Source: Bilifractor porci
GTDB lineage: Bacteria; Bacillota; Clostridia; Lachnospirales; Lachnospiraceae
Length of the DNA: 64,000 bases
NCBI RefSeq assembly: GCF_009696005.1
Contig: NZ_VUMV01000006.1
Span: 62,001-126,000, forward strand
Direction: 5' to 3'
Each line of letters opens with the position of its first letter. Position 1 is the stretch's first letter. Shown in pieces: positions 26,384 to 34,841 of the stretch. The position numbers and the translations under genes are program-made. The notes beneath the pieces were generated by a model, which ran no database searches, was not told the origin of the DNA, and saw only the letters and a program-made list of their open reading frames with translations.

Positions 26384-27475
26384 ATGTGGATGGTACTTCA
26401 ACTGGCAGTCCTGGCAGTTCTTCTGATTCCGGTCCCCTGGATGATCGGGAGGCTGGTCATTTCACGGGCCGGCTTTACGGAAATGTCGCTGCTGACCGGC
26501 AGTCTGGCAATGATACTGGCCGGCAATCTGGTGATGTGGGCGTGTTTTCAGGCAATTACACTTCCTTTTGTTCTGACGGAGAGCAGTTTTCTGCTCCCCG
26601 TCACGTTATGGTGTGTTCTGATCGCTCTTATTCTTGTTCTGTCATTTCTGGCATACCGCTCGGATGTCAGGCACTCCCGCCCTGGCGTTTTGTCCCGTGT
26701 CAGACAGAAGTTTTCTCGTACCGATCTTCTTTTCCTGTTCCTTTCTATACTGCTGGTCGGATATCAGTGCTATAAATTTGCCCTCCGCATGCATCTGGAT
26801 GAAGATGACGCACGTTTTGTGGCACTGGCCGTAGACGCGTGGAAGAACAACCGGATGTTCGTCGTACATCCCGGAAACGGGGACTATATCGGCCTGTATG
26901 TGGCAGACGATTTTGCCAAGGACGTTTCTTCTCCCTGGCCGCTGTTTCTGGCGCTTTTTCCGAAGCTGACCGGGATTCATCCGGCTGTCTTCGCGCACAC
27001 GATCTATCCCGTGTATCTGCTTCTGCTGTCCTATGCGGCTTATCTGCTGATGGGATATTTTCTCTTTCAGAAGAACCGGACAAAAACACTTGCGTTTCTG
27101 GCGGCAGTGGCCCTCATGCAGCTCTTCTTCGGCGGCGGCAGCCATTCCGAGGCAGCCTTCGCCCTCATCCGGATCTGGCAGGGAAAGGCGCTTCTGGCGG
27201 CTCTCGGGATCCCCTCGTTTTTCACTTTTTATATCAAACTGATGCAGGACAGGGACAGGCGGCTGTTTTTCCCGCTGTTTCTTCTGAATATGAGCTGCTG
27301 TCTTTTCTCCAGTATCGGCATCATTTTCAGCGGAACGCTGTTTCTTGTTTTTCTGGTCTGGTATGTCATCGGGTGCAGAAGGTGGAGAGATTTTCCGGCT
27401 GCCGCTGTTTCCTGTATACCCTCCTTGGTGTATGTAATCGTCTTTATCGCGTTAAAGCAGAGGTGGTGGATATAA
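26384..27475 (+). CDS. Polytopic membrane protein, N-terminal part of a split gene (DUF6077-like)
   Basis: A 363-residue protein with about nine predicted helices. A conserved-looking outer loop HLDEDDARFVALAVDAW carries an acidic DxD-like cluster, as in GT-C glycosyltransferases that use polyprenyl-phosphate sugars. I believe it belongs to a membrane family (DUF6077) often found in Lachnospiraceae glycan loci. The ATG at 26384 is about eight bases behind an AGGGAGCAGGA stretch. The frame ends at TAA 27473-27475, and the next gene starts at the very next base in the same frame, so the two look like parts of one longer gene. It ends in a membrane helix plus KQRWWI. Confidence 0.72.
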   Translation: MWMVLQLAVLAVLLIPVPWMIGRLVISRAGFTEMSLLTGSLAMILAGNLVMWACFQAITLPFVLTESSFLLPVTLWCVLIALILVLSFLAYRSDVRHSRPGVLSRVRQKFSRTDLLFLFLSILLVGYQCYKFALRMHLDEDDARFVALAVDAWKNNRMFVVHPGNGDYIGLYVADDFAKDVSSPWPLFLALFPKLTGIHPAVFAHTIYPVYLLLLSYAAYLLMGYFLFQKNRTKTLAFLAAVALMQLFFGGGSHSEAAFALIRIWQGKALLAALGIPSFFTFYIKLMQDRDRRLFFPLFLLNMSCCLFSSIGIIFSGTLFLVFLVWYVIGCRRWRDFPAAAVSCIPSLVYVIVFIALKQRWWI

Positions 27476-28249
27476 ATGGCTGCAGCATGGGAAGAAATGA
27501 CAGCGGCGGTAAAGATGGCGTTCGAGGGAAACTGGTATCTGCTTTTTTTCTTCGTCTGCCTGGTTTACCTGCTGGCTGCGGAAAAAAAGTGGAGAAATTT
27601 TACGATTCCGGTTCTGATCCTTTCGGCATTGATCCTGAATCCCTTTCTGTACCGGAAGCTCTGGGTTCCGGTCCTGACGTATGCCTACTGGCGGACATTC
27701 TGGATGATTCCCATTGTGCCGATCATGGCGGCAGCGGCGGTGAGCATTGCTGGAAAGTGCAGAAAAAAGTCGCTGAAGGGAGCAGTCTGCATCTGCACGG
27801 CGGCCGTCTGCCTGCTTGGCGGCCACAGGGTATATGATTCGGACACCAACCGCTTTTTTCCTATCACAAACGCCTATAAGCTTCCGCAGGGGGTGATTGA
27901 TGTCTCGGATTACCTGCTGATGCAGGAGGCTCATCCGCGGGCACTGGTAGATTCCCGGCTGATGTGTTATATTCATCAGTACACGATGGATATTGATCTG
28001 ATGTACGGACGGGAGGCATACGGGCAGTATATCCTTGCCGTCGGCGTCGATCAGCAAGCCGTGTTTCAGCAGATGGAGTCAGGAAATCCGGATTTCCAGA
28101 TGATTCGGCAGATGATGCTGAACTACTCCTATACGTATCTTGTCATCGACCGGGCAAAAATTCCGGAAGGTGTACAGGTTACGGACAGCGGGTTCCGGTT
28201 CCTGGCTGATGTAAATGATTACAGTGTCTTTAAGGTTGTACAGGAATGA
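27476..28249 (+). CDS. Polytopic membrane protein, C-terminal part of the split gene
   Basis: A 257-residue protein with about four membrane helices in its first 120 residues, then a soluble, probably extracellular part with THE-less alpha/beta character (SYTYLVIDRAKIPEG). It begins with ATG directly after an in-frame TAA, and its first residues continue naturally from the loop of the preceding protein. AGAGGTGG some ten bases upstream of the ATG could allow re-initiation, so both halves may be made and assemble, or the gene may be inactivated. The end overlaps the next ATG by four bases (ATGA), which shows it is embedded in a working operon. Confidence 0.68.
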   Translation: MAAAWEEMTAAVKMAFEGNWYLLFFFVCLVYLLAAEKKWRNFTIPVLILSALILNPFLYRKLWVPVLTYAYWRTFWMIPIVPIMAAAAVSIAGKCRKKSLKGAVCICTAAVCLLGGHRVYDSDTNRFFPITNAYKLPQGVIDVSDYLLMQEAHPRALVDSRLMCYIHQYTMDIDLMYGREAYGQYILAVGVDQQAVFQQMESGNPDFQMIRQMMLNYSYTYLVIDRAKIPEGVQVTDSGFRFLADVNDYSVFKVVQE

Positions 28250-30312
28250 GTACGCAGAGAAGAGCTTCTCTCTATATCATGAATATCACGGATATTCTGG
28301 CGCTGGTCGCTTCGTTTTTTCTGTCCTTCGGTATCCGTGTCATTTTCCCGGTGGAGCTGCACCGGGATGCCAGGCTCAGTGTGTATACGCCGCTGCTTCT
28401 CGGAATTCTGGTTTCTTATCTTGTCGTTGATTTTCTGGTCCTGTACCGGGAGGATTATCTGAAGCGGACAGCCGGGCAGGAATTTCTGGCGTCTCTGCGG
28501 ATGGTGGCCCTGGTCATGGTGCTGGATATCATGATTCTGTTTTTCACCAAGACCAGCGAGCACTATTCCCGTATCTATATGGTCATCTACCCGATTGTCT
28601 CCCTGTTTATGGTTTTCGGCGTGCGTCAGGCCGTCAAGGGCCTCTATCTTCCGCGGTACCGGAACAGCCGGTTTGCGGAGAGAATTGTTCTCATTGCCGC
28701 GGAGCAGAACATTTCAGGTATGATTGAGAATGTGAACAGGACGGGAGACTGGAGACTTCATATTGTCGGGATTATTCTGACGGATAAAGAGAAAAAGGGA
28801 GAGTATATCCAGAATATTCCCGTGATCAGCACGCTGGAGCACGCCTTCGACGACATCCGGGTGCAGGAGGTAGACTCCGTCTATCTGATGCCGGATGAGA
28901 ATATCGACGCGAAAAAGTGGGTGGAACAGTTCCAGAAAATGGGAAAAACCGTGCATCTTCACGTGGCGGAGTTTTATGTCAACAGTTCCCGGAGAGTGCA
29001 GGAGATGCTAGGCGACAGCGCTGTCGTCAGCTATCTTCCGGATTTCTCGGAAAAAGGGAGAGTATTCCTGATAAAAAGAACACTGGATGTTATTCTTTCG
29101 CTTGCCTGCATGCCTTTTTACCTGCTTGTCACAGCTCTGGTTTCACTGGGAAATCTGAAATCGCGGGGACCGGTCCTTCTGGCCAGAGTCCGTGTCGGAA
29201 AAAACGGAAGACGTTTTCACCAGTACCGGTACCGGATTCTGCGCGTGGATGCGAAAGAGAGAATTTCCAAGGGAAAATCACCGTACACCGGGATCGGCAG
29301 ATTCCTGAAGGCTTCCCATTTGGACGGACTGCCGCAGGTTGTCAACATTCTGGTCGGAGACATGAGCTTTGTCGGGCCGAAGGCCCCGTCCCTGGGATAT
29401 TTTATTGACCATCCGAAAATTATGCGCCGGCTCTGCATGAAGCCCGGACTGACCGGCGCGTGGTGCGTGAAGCCGGGAGAGGAATACGGGGAAGAGCGGT
29501 ATCTGAATCACTGGAGTCTGGGACAGGATGCCGGCTTTTTCTTTCTGACCATCGGGCGGTATCTCACCTTCCGTTCAGGGAGAGTGTATCCGGACTACCT
29601 GACCGGAGAGGAACTGCGTAGTCTGGAGGATTATCTGGAATACCGCCAGCCCATGGAATATGACCGAAGCGCCTGGCAGCAGGAAAAAAGCGTCTCCCGC
29701 AGTATTTATCTGGGCTTCAAGAGGGGACTGGATATCGCGGGCTCGCTTCTGGGCATCATTCTGCTCTCACCCCTGCTGGCCGTGCTCTGTATTGCCGTCA
29801 TGGCCGACGACGGAGGAAATCCGATTTACGGACACCACAGAATCGGGAAAAACGGAAAGAGGATTACAGTATATAAATTCCGCAGCATGAAGCGGAATGC
29901 CGGAGACCTGGAACGCATACTCAGTCCGGAGCAGATGGAACAGTACAGGAGAGAATTCAAGATCGACGATGATCCGAGGATTACCAGGGTCGGAGGCTTT
30001 ATCCGGCGCACCAGCCTGGATGAACTTCCCCAGCTTTTTAATATTCTGGGCGGCAGTATGTCCATTGTCGGACCCCGTCCGGTTACAGAGAGAGAAGTCC
30101 GGATTTACGGAAAAGAGGCGGCCAAATTGTTAAGTGTGAAGCCGGGACTTACCGGATACTGGCAGGCCTACGCCCGGAACGACGCCACCTACGCAAGCGG
30201 TGAGCGTCAGAAGATGGAAATGTATTATATTGACCACCAGAGCTTTGGGCTTGATGTAAAAATCCTGTTTCATACAGTGAAATCGGTGGCAAAACAGGAA
30301 GGAGCGCAGTAA
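28246..30312 (+). CDS. Double-domain phosphoglycosyltransferase with degenerate first domain
   Basis: A 688-residue membrane protein. Four to five helices (to about 130) and a Rossmann-like domain (145-265) precede two successive bacterial sugar transferase domains. The first starts at KRTLDVILSL (278) and has HLDGLPQVVNIL with Asp360 followed by Gly361 instead of the catalytic Glu, and VGPKAP instead of VGPRP. The second starts at FKRGLDIAGS (491) and has SLDELPQLFNIL (Asp592-Glu593), VYKFRSM and VGPRPV, so it should be active. The enzyme loads a sugar-phosphate on undecaprenyl phosphate. It is the second initiating enzyme of the region. The first domain may be regulatory or bind the acceptor. 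Confidence 0.88.
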   Translation: MSTQRRASLYIMNITDILALVASFFLSFGIRVIFPVELHRDARLSVYTPLLLGILVSYLVVDFLVLYREDYLKRTAGQEFLASLRMVALVMVLDIMILFFTKTSEHYSRIYMVIYPIVSLFMVFGVRQAVKGLYLPRYRNSRFAERIVLIAAEQNISGMIENVNRTGDWRLHIVGIILTDKEKKGEYIQNIPVISTLEHAFDDIRVQEVDSVYLMPDENIDAKKWVEQFQKMGKTVHLHVAEFYVNSSRRVQEMLGDSAVVSYLPDFSEKGRVFLIKRTLDVILSLACMPFYLLVTALVSLGNLKSRGPVLLARVRVGKNGRRFHQYRYRILRVDAKERISKGKSPYTGIGRFLKASHLDGLPQVVNILVGDMSFVGPKAPSLGYFIDHPKIMRRLCMKPGLTGAWCVKPGEEYGEERYLNHWSLGQDAGFFFLTIGRYLTFRSGRVYPDYLTGEELRSLEDYLEYRQPMEYDRSAWQQEKSVSRSIYLGFKRGLDIAGSLLGIILLSPLLAVLCIAVMADDGGNPIYGHHRIGKNGKRITVYKFRSMKRNAGDLERILSPEQMEQYRREFKIDDDPRITRVGGFIRRTSLDELPQLFNILGGSMSIVGPRPVTEREVRIYGKEAAKLLSVKPGLTGYWQAYARNDATYASGERQKMEMYYIDHQSFGLDVKILFHTVKSVAKQEGAQ

Positions 30313-30319
30313 ACGGAAG

Positions 30320-31561
30320 ATGATTGCCGGAGGAAGACAGATCCGCACAGGGGATGTCCTGTACTATATCGCCCTGGGACTTTATCTGTTCCGTACGCTG
30401 ATGCAGAGCAGTTTTTACGCGGCGTATATTTCTGACCGTACCAGCAATGCTTTCTGCATGGCGGCCATCCTTCTGCTTGTCCTGCACGAGCTGCTGTTTG
30501 AGAAGTATTCGGCGCGGACATGGATCTGGCTGGCTGTGTTTTCCTCTTTCTGTATGAACGCGCTGCGGGTGGACCATCTCCCTGTCGCCTGCATGTTTCT
30601 GCTGATTTTCTGCGGAAGGAACATGAGCATGGAGCAGATGGCGCGGTTTGTTCTTGCCCTGCTTGCCATTCTCCTTGCCTTTATTGTCCTGAGCGCAGAG
30701 CTGGGTCTGATCACCAATTATGTTCGTGTGGAGACGACACGGAACAACAGAGAATATCTGGGCTTTCTGTATGCGTTGTACCCGGGCGGATATCTGCTCC
30801 ACATCATCTTGCTTTGCTTTTATCTGTACCGACAGAAAATTTCCGCGGCGCTTCTGGCGCTGCTGGGTGTATCGGCACTCTGGATCTACCGGAAAACGGA
30901 CAGCAGGATGTCTTTTCTTCTGAGCCTCCTGGTGCTGGTTCTGGCCTTATTGCTGAAGCTGTTTCCGAAGATTCCGCAGAAGCTGGGAAAAATAAACATC
31001 CTTCATGTGCTGCTCTATCCGGCGGCGGCAGTCTTTACCATCGTGGTGACAGTTGGCTACAATCTGTCGGTCGGCTGGATGGCCAGGCTCAACACGGTTC
31101 TTGCCCAGCGGCTGGTCTATCAGCAGAAATCTTTCCGCAGATACGGAATCACCTGGTTCGGGAAGGAAATCCGGTGGGTCGGGAACGGGCTGAACGCCAA
31201 CGGAGTCGCCAGTTCCCACAATGTCCTTTACGTCGATAATATGTTTCTCCAGTTTCTCCAGAAATACGGCGTGGTGATGGCATGTCTGGTCATGGCCTGC
31301 GTTGTTCTGGCGGAATGGTATTTTTACAAAACCAGGAACTATTATCTGCTCATGGTTTTTTCGCTTAACGCGCTGAACGGGCTGATCAATGACTCGGTGA
31401 TGTCTCTTTCCTACAACATTTTCTGGATTGCGGCGGCCATGGCTGTTTTCGGAAACAGGAGGTTCCGCGAGGAGAAAAGAAAACCCTGCGGATTCCGGAT
31501 AGAAGAAAGAGCTTTGGGAAACCTGTATGATGCGGCACGGCAGAGAGGAGAGAGGGTATGA
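30320..31561 (+). CDS. O-antigen/capsule polymerase-like membrane protein (Wzy-like)
   Basis: A 413-residue protein with about eleven predicted helices and a long outer loop around residues 280-310, the shape of Wzy polymerases and O-antigen ligases. RMSFLLSLLVLVLALLL and SHNVLYVDNMFLQFLQKYGV resemble the Wzy_C pattern of an Arg followed by a His-containing loop. Sequence identity between Wzy proteins is always low, so the call rests on topology and context: phosphoglycosyltransferase before, Wzz-like protein after, overlapping by ATGA. It would join lipid-linked repeat units at the outer face. Confidence 0.7.
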   Translation: MIAGGRQIRTGDVLYYIALGLYLFRTLMQSSFYAAYISDRTSNAFCMAAILLLVLHELLFEKYSARTWIWLAVFSSFCMNALRVDHLPVACMFLLIFCGRNMSMEQMARFVLALLAILLAFIVLSAELGLITNYVRVETTRNNREYLGFLYALYPGGYLLHIILLCFYLYRQKISAALLALLGVSALWIYRKTDSRMSFLLSLLVLVLALLLKLFPKIPQKLGKINILHVLLYPAAAVFTIVVTVGYNLSVGWMARLNTVLAQRLVYQQKSFRRYGITWFGKEIRWVGNGLNANGVASSHNVLYVDNMFLQFLQKYGVVMACLVMACVVLAEWYFYKTRNYYLLMVFSLNALNGLINDSVMSLSYNIFWIAAAMAVFGNRRFREEKRKPCGFRIEERALGNLYDAARQRGERV

Positions 31562-32961
31562 ATACAGAGACGGCAGAGAGAGAAATAAAAATGTCCACAC
31601 TGATGTACCGTGTGTTCCGGAGATGGAGGGGGATCGTCGTTTTCGGTCTGCTTGCCGCGCTTGCACTGGGAGGATATCAGGGATTAAAACTCCGGAACGG
31701 ACAGGAAGGACAGGAGACGTCTGCTGTTTCTTCTTCCTCTGATGACCTGTCGGAGCCGGACAGCAGTTCTTCCGGAGCAGAAACCTACAGTTCTCTTCTG
31801 AAAAAGCTGGAAAAAAGGCAGAAAAGCACGCGCGAGTATCTGGACAACAGTATCCTCGCGTCGATTGATCCGGGACACGAGGCACAGGCGAATGTCAGTA
31901 TCCGCGTCCTTACAGAAGATCCGGACCAGACGGCGGCGCTGCAGAAGGCCTACGAGGGCTTTCTGACCTCCGGAATAGACTGGTCGGGACTGGCGGCGGA
32001 TATGGATACGAAAGAAGAGTATCTCTCCGAACTGGTAAGCTTCGGGGATGAGTGGAAAGAAAGCCCGGAGACACCGTCGGGGCTGATTTCTCTTACGGTG
32101 AAGCATAAAAATACCGGCGACGCGGAGACGATCCTGAAGGAACTGATCCGCCAGCTGGAGAATCAGAAAACAGAGATCGCGCAGACAGCAGGGGCTCATA
32201 CCGTTTCCGTCGGAACGGTGTCCACCGGTTATTTTTCCGACCCGCAGCTGGAGATCTGGCTGAGTGAGCAGCTGAAGGGCTATGCGGAAATCGCAACGGA
32301 CATGGACCGGCTGGAGGCGGAAAAGGATACGGCGAAGGATACGTTCTCCGGGGAAACAGGAGCGGCGGCATCGGCGGCGGCTGTTGTAAAATACGCCCTG
32401 GCAGGCTTTGTCCTGGGCATTGCGGCGGGGATCCTGCTGTGCATGATCGGACTGGTCTGCAGGAGAAGAATTCTTTCCGCGCGGGAATGGAACAGTACCT
32501 TCGGGCTCAGAAGCCTGGCGGTTATTCCCGATAAAAAAAGACGCAGAGGACCCCTTGACCGTCTGGTGGAGAAGCTGGACGGAGATAAAAAAAATCAGGC
32601 GGAGGAAGAAACCAGATACCGGCTTGCGGTTGAAAATATCTCCAGATGCAGCCGGATGCTGCGGACAGAACCGGAGGGGCAGATCAGGACCATTCTTCTT
32701 ACCGGGGATATTTCTACGGAAGAACTGCAGGAGACCGCGGAAAAGCTGGCGCGGGCGGAAAAACAGGGACAGAAGGAGGGACGGACCTGGCTCTGCGGAC
32801 AGAACCTGGCGTCCGACCCCGATACCATGGCAAAGGCAGACCGATCCGACGCGGTTATCCTGGTGGAAAAAACGGAGCATTCCAGATATTCCGCCGTACA
32901 GGAAGAAGTAGAACAGCTGCTTACCTGGAAGATTCCCATCCTCGGAACGATTACTCTGTAA
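31558..32961 (+). CDS. Wzz/CpsC-like chain-length protein with kinase-like C-terminus lacking Walker A
   Basis: A 467-residue protein with one helix near residues 26-44, an outer segment rich in Ser and acidic coiled coil (to about 275), a second helix near 285-305, and a cytosolic part. This is the layout of polysaccharide co-polymerases that set chain length. The cytosolic part looks like the partner BY-kinase fold: ENISRCSRMLRTEPEGQIRTILLTGDIS is similar to the start of CpsD/Wzc, but the GEGKS-type Walker A that should follow is missing, and there is no Tyr-rich tail. It is therefore probably a non-catalytic remnant. The start overlaps the polymerase stop. Confidence 0.72.
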   Translation: MNTETAEREIKMSTLMYRVFRRWRGIVVFGLLAALALGGYQGLKLRNGQEGQETSAVSSSSDDLSEPDSSSSGAETYSSLLKKLEKRQKSTREYLDNSILASIDPGHEAQANVSIRVLTEDPDQTAALQKAYEGFLTSGIDWSGLAADMDTKEEYLSELVSFGDEWKESPETPSGLISLTVKHKNTGDAETILKELIRQLENQKTEIAQTAGAHTVSVGTVSTGYFSDPQLEIWLSEQLKGYAEIATDMDRLEAEKDTAKDTFSGETGAAASAAAVVKYALAGFVLGIAAGILLCMIGLVCRRRILSAREWNSTFGLRSLAVIPDKKRRRGPLDRLVEKLDGDKKNQAEEETRYRLAVENISRCSRMLRTEPEGQIRTILLTGDISTEELQETAEKLARAEKQGQKEGRTWLCGQNLASDPDTMAKADRSDAVILVEKTEHSRYSAVQEEVEQLLTWKIPILGTITL

Positions 32962-32962
32962 T

Positions 32963-33469
32963 ATGCGGAAAATGACAGAAAGAAAGAGAAGAAAAATTAC
33001 AGGAATTCTGCTTCTGGCTGTGCTGCTTACCGCAGTCCTGGCCGCCGCGGCTGTCTGCGCGGATCATCACAGGCATTTTGACCATGCGGTCAGTATACAG
33101 AGCGTTCCGGCGGATTCTCTGGCAAGGCTGGATTCTCTTGCCTGGGAGGTGGAAACGGCAACTGTCGGAGAATACATTGATATGACCGGATGGGCGCTTC
33201 CGCTGGGACGGAAGCTGGACGATGATCTCCAGGTAGGGCTCTACCGGGAAGATACGGGAACCTTTATCGGGATGACTACTTTTTTTCAGCAGAGAAAGGA
33301 TATCAACAGCCGGTACGGCACCGGCAGATACAGTTATCTTTACTGCGGATTTCAGTCCAGAATCCGGGCGGATCAGGTGGACCGGGGCGTTTATTCTGTC
33401 ATGCTGATTTTCGGAAAAAACAAATTTTATGATACCGGGTATCAGATAACGGTGGGAGGGCAGAATTGA
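32963..33469 (+). CDS. Hypothetical anchored extracellular protein
   Basis: A 168-residue protein with one N-terminal helix (about 11-33) ending in AAAVCA, either an anchor or a signal peptide. The rest is a small beta-rich domain with EYIDMTGWALPLG and YSYLYCGFQSRI and no motif I recognise. The beginning of its domain recalls the beta modules found at the N-termini of the tandem GT2 proteins (VNGWGYAL at 41862), but the likeness is short. No clear ribosome site precedes the ATG, only one base after the Wzz-like stop, so translation is probably coupled. Its stop overlaps the TTG of the next gene. Confidence 0.6.
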   Translation: MRKMTERKRRKITGILLLAVLLTAVLAAAAVCADHHRHFDHAVSIQSVPADSLARLDSLAWEVETATVGEYIDMTGWALPLGRKLDDDLQVGLYREDTGTFIGMTTFFQQRKDINSRYGTGRYSYLYCGFQSRIRADQVDRGVYSVMLIFGKNKFYDTGYQITVGGQN

Positions 33470-34815
33470 TCAGAGTTCAGAAATGGATCCGGGACAACTG
33501 CTTTTCTATTTTTCTGTTCCTGGCGGTGCTGATTCTGGAATTCCGGTTTTATTACCGCACCAGCGATGACAAACAGCTTTATACGGATTTCCTGAATGCC
33601 TGGGGCTCGCAGACATTCCGGAATGTCTGCAGCCAGGTGGCCGCAAAGGTAAGCGGGGACGTGCTGAAATGGTCCTCCCGGGTGATTATCAATCTCTTTG
33701 CTAACTTTTTGGTGCTTCTTTTCCCTGTCTGGGCTGTCTGTAATGCACTGGTCACCGTTTTGTTTCATGCGCGGATATGCAGAATTTTTCGGGCAGGGGA
33801 TACCCGCGGAAGGGCGCTGGTGCTCGGGCTGATGCTGCTGATGCCGATTGAAATCTACCGATCCTGCGGCTGGATCGTGGGAACGGTATCGTATTACTGG
33901 CCCGTTGTTTTCCTGATCACCGCCTTTTCCATCCTTCTGGGAAAATCCTGGCAGCATTCCGGGAAAGCCGCGGCAGTCATGCTGGCCTGCCTGATTTACG
34001 CCTGCAACGAGGAAATCATCTGTGTGGCTGTTTTTCTCTGCCTGTGGATCTGGCTGGTCTTGCACCCGGAGGACAAAAAAATTGTCCTGGTTCTTCAGGC
34101 AGTCTGCGTGGCGGAGCTTCTGTGGATTCTGTTCTGTCCGGGCAACCGGATCCGTTATTCCAGAGAACCCGACCGTTGGTTTCCCAGATTTGAAACCCTT
34201 TCGGTGCTCCACAGAATGGAGATGGGTTTTACCTCCACCATGAACCGTTTCTGGCTGCGAACCTGCCCGGTTTCCGCCGCGTTAGGCGTTGTTCTTCTGG
34301 CACTGGCCTTTGTCAGAAAAAGATCCGGCCGGATGAAATTCCTGGCAGGAGTTCCTCTTGCTGCCGCGCTGGCAGGGTGGGCGATCAAAGAGAACGCAGG
34401 CCGCAGCAGAATCTGCAGCGCGATTTATTATTCGGAAGGACAGTACGGCTCCCTGGGGCTGTTTAACTACACAGATCCTCTCCGGTATCTTCCGCTGATC
34501 TTTTACATCTGTATCGGCGGCATCATCCTTGTATTGCTCATGGATCTGGAAAATTACAGCCGGGCTTCCATTGCTGTCAGCCTGACGCTGCTGGCCGTCA
34601 CTGCTTCACGCTGTATCATGGGATTTACGCCGACAATCTGGGTGTCTGCCAGAAGAACCTATTCACTGATGTACTGGGTTCTGATCCTGATCATCGGTTA
34701 CGAATATCAGCAGATCAGCCGGTTGGATCCGGAGCGGAAAATCGCGCCTTTGTGCCTGGCGGGAACAGGTCTGTGTTCCGCGTTTGCCGTCATGGATCTG
34801 ATGGCGCTGCTGTAA
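33466..34815 (+). CDS. Polytopic membrane protein (DUF6056-like)
   Basis: A 449-residue protein with about eleven predicted helices. The first outer loop has YRTSDDKQLYTDFLN, an acidic DD near the first helix as in GT-C fold enzymes, and YACNEEIIC in a later helix is reminiscent of the DUF6056 family found in capsule loci. It starts with TTG, five bases behind GGGAGGG and overlapping the previous stop as TTGA. It could transfer sugar from a lipid carrier to the polymer outside the cell, or act as an unusual polymerase. Function unproven. Confidence 0.65.
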   Translation: MIRVQKWIRDNCFSIFLFLAVLILEFRFYYRTSDDKQLYTDFLNAWGSQTFRNVCSQVAAKVSGDVLKWSSRVIINLFANFLVLLFPVWAVCNALVTVLFHARICRIFRAGDTRGRALVLGLMLLMPIEIYRSCGWIVGTVSYYWPVVFLITAFSILLGKSWQHSGKAAAVMLACLIYACNEEIICVAVFLCLWIWLVLHPEDKKIVLVLQAVCVAELLWILFCPGNRIRYSREPDRWFPRFETLSVLHRMEMGFTSTMNRFWLRTCPVSAALGVVLLALAFVRKRSGRMKFLAGVPLAAALAGWAIKENAGRSRICSAIYYSEGQYGSLGLFNYTDPLRYLPLIFYICIGGIILVLLMDLENYSRASIAVSLTLLAVTASRCIMGFTPTIWVSARRTYSLMYWVLILIIGYEYQQISRLDPERKIAPLCLAGTGLCSAFAVMDLMALL

Positions 34816-34841
34816 TATAGAAAGAAACATAGGAAAAATCA

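Noticed and set aside
26266-27837. Alternative-frame open frames inside the split membrane gene
   Set aside because: They lack hydrophobic pattern or domains, while the chosen frame codes for regular membrane helices.
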